Made by a program: the position numbers and the translations under genes. 64,000 nucleotides of DNA from Syngnathus acus (lineage: Eukaryota > Chordata > Actinopteri > Syngnathiformes > Syngnathidae): the NCBI RefSeq assembly GCF_901709675.1, contig NC_051104.1, forward strand, positions 1,551,001 to 1,615,000, in the 5' to 3' direction. Positions 62,999 to 64,000 of the stretch are shown piece by piece (the stretch's first letter is position 1; each line of letters starts with the position of its first letter). The notes below the pieces were generated by a model. It was not told the origin of the DNA. It ran no database searches and saw nothing but the letters and a program-made list of their open reading frames with translations.

Positions 62999-63070
<72 letters not shown>

Positions 63071-63934
63071 ATGTGTGCAGAAGTGATCAGTGAGCGATGA
63101 GTCCACTGATAAGCCGGACGTCAGGAAGCGTCCTGACCAATAAAGTGTGTATATGTATGTGTGTTTAAGAACATGACCCTTTGTCTTTGTCAGCGTTTTT
63201 TTTTTTTTTTATATGCTTTGTTCACACAGACGTGTGTGAATGTGTTCACTGGGGCAGTTCCCATGTCGGTGAAAGACGTATTAATAACATTCAGCGGAGG
63301 TAGTGCGAAGGCCCTCTTTGTATCACAATTTTTTTTTTTACTGTCTCTACAAACCGGCAAAACTACAATCCTTTGTTTTTTAACACTGCCAAAACCGTTT
63401 AAAGCTTGTTTTGTTTATACAAAGTTTTTGCTCACGAAAGTATTTATTTTCAAGGCAAATAAAATAACTGAGAGCAAAAGACACGATGAGCCTCCTTAAA
63501 AAAAAAAAAAAAAAAAAAAAAAAACATTTTTGGGGGGCTAAGTTAAGAGCCCTGTGGGACTACGTCGTCATGTATCGTGGTTGCGGCTTTGTCAGCCCAT
63601 TACAGCTGTGTGTTTATCCCGGCGGTTGCCATGACAATTAATGAGTCAGCAGAAAAAAAAAAAGATCCTAGCCTACATGATTATTTTTGCTCCATTATTA
63701 CGATCCCGCTTTTCAACCTTAAAGAAGGTCAAGGAAATAAACAGAGTAATGCGGGCGTAATTACCGCTTCTTCGGAATCTCGGGGTTCTGTTGGCGAAAA
63801 CTAATATTTACCTTGCTTCTGAGTGTTTCAACGTGCTCTTGTCTTTCTCTTTAACTCTCCTCCTCAGCTATTGGAAGCAGTGGATTCAGTCCAAGACAAA
63901 CGCACCAGTTCTCCCCGCAGATTTACCCTTCCAA
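61458..63934 (+). CDS. eya1: Eyes absent homolog 1, first four coding exons (partial)
   Basis: Eya1 is a nuclear co-activator of Six homeoproteins and a HAD-family tyrosine phosphatase, needed for ear, kidney, branchial arch and placode development. Coding parts: 61458-61584 (exon starts 61454), 61787-61852, 62910-62987 and 63868-63934; frames join in phases 1, 1, 1 and 2. They read [19 protein letters not shown] at the start, [11 protein letters not shown], then [15 protein letters not shown], then [12 protein letters not shown], then [16 protein letters not shown]. This matches the N-terminal transactivation region of vertebrate EYA1, including the optional TADWLLG exon. The conserved C-terminal Eya domain lies beyond the right edge. 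The first donor, GAAG|GTCCGC, is weak, but phase and similarity require it. The third exon is followed almost at once by a GT repeat. Confidence 0.93.
62757..62868. repeat. AATAA-type simple repeat in an eya1 intron
   Basis: Alternating AATAAAATAAT and AAATTAATAAAAT units fill the interval, ending about 40 bases before the acceptor of the third coding exon. AT-rich repeats this close may affect the branch-point region. Confidence 0.85.
62998..63068. repeat. GT microsatellite next to an eya1 5' splice site
   Basis: More than 30 TG units begin about 10 bases after the donor of the third coding exon (donor at 62988). Confidence 0.95.
63498..63524. repeat. Run of A in an eya1 intron
   Basis: Twenty-seven consecutive A bases. 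There is no recognisable element attached to its left side, so it is a simple homopolymer rather than a clear retroposon tail. Confidence 0.85.
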
Positions 63935-64000
63935 GTAAGGCTCCTTTTTACTTGTTCTTCAAAAAAAATATATATAAAAAATAAGCAACGCTCAACTTCA

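Overview
The window is vertebrate nuclear DNA, most likely from a ray-finned (percomorph-type) fish. Its multi-exon genes have GT-AG introns, mostly about 80 to 900 bases. Long GT microsatellites, short homopolymer runs and fish-style non-autonomous transposons are scattered through it. I cannot name the species. Four protein-coding genes are recognisable, in the order kcnb2 (minus), trpa1 (plus), msc (plus), eya1 (plus). This is the same order and relative orientation as KCNB2-TRPA1-MSC-EYA1 on human chromosome 8q13, so the window is an old conserved neighbourhood rather than a newly assembled one.

Region by region. Positions 1-16260 are the long intron downstream of the first coding exon of kcnb2; they hold AT-rich tracts, a reverse-transcriptase relic and two neighbouring TA-flanked inverted-repeat elements (11101-12674). 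Positions 16261-16946 are the kcnb2 start exon, and a CpG-rich stretch at 17455-17935 is its likely promoter area. Positions 17950-26490 are the divergent kcnb2-trpa1 intergenic region. trpa1 is complete at 26495-35277: I could place 27 exons in continuous frame that encode 1116 residues, close to human TRPA1 (1119). msc (musculin) is complete in two exons at 36640-37502 and encodes an unusually short 122-residue bHLH protein. A roughly 1.2 kb deletion derivative of a THAP-domain transposon lies at 38324-39560. Positions 39561-61450 are a gene-poor region upstream of and within the 5' part of eya1, with a tRNA-derived SINE, a CpG-rich island, a duplicated octamer-containing unit and two probable untranslated eya1 exons. 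The first four coding exons of eya1 lie at 61458-63934 and the gene runs off the right edge.

The genes act separately: a delayed-rectifier potassium channel of neurons, a chemosensory cation channel, a bHLH repressor of branchial muscle and other mesoderm, and a transcriptional co-activator/phosphatase of placodes, ear and branchial arches. msc and eya1 share craniofacial/branchial expression in vertebrates, which may explain conserved long-range regulation here, but that is inference.

I found no evidence of a wholly new biological system. The observations most worth checking are the loss of two of the three classic electrophile-sensing cysteines in TRPA1, the altered basic region and short N-terminus of Msc, the internally deleted THAP transposon with two inward-facing gene fragments, the GT repeat abutting an eya1 5' splice site, and a set of CTCF-like motifs with a forward/reverse arrangement between msc and eya1.
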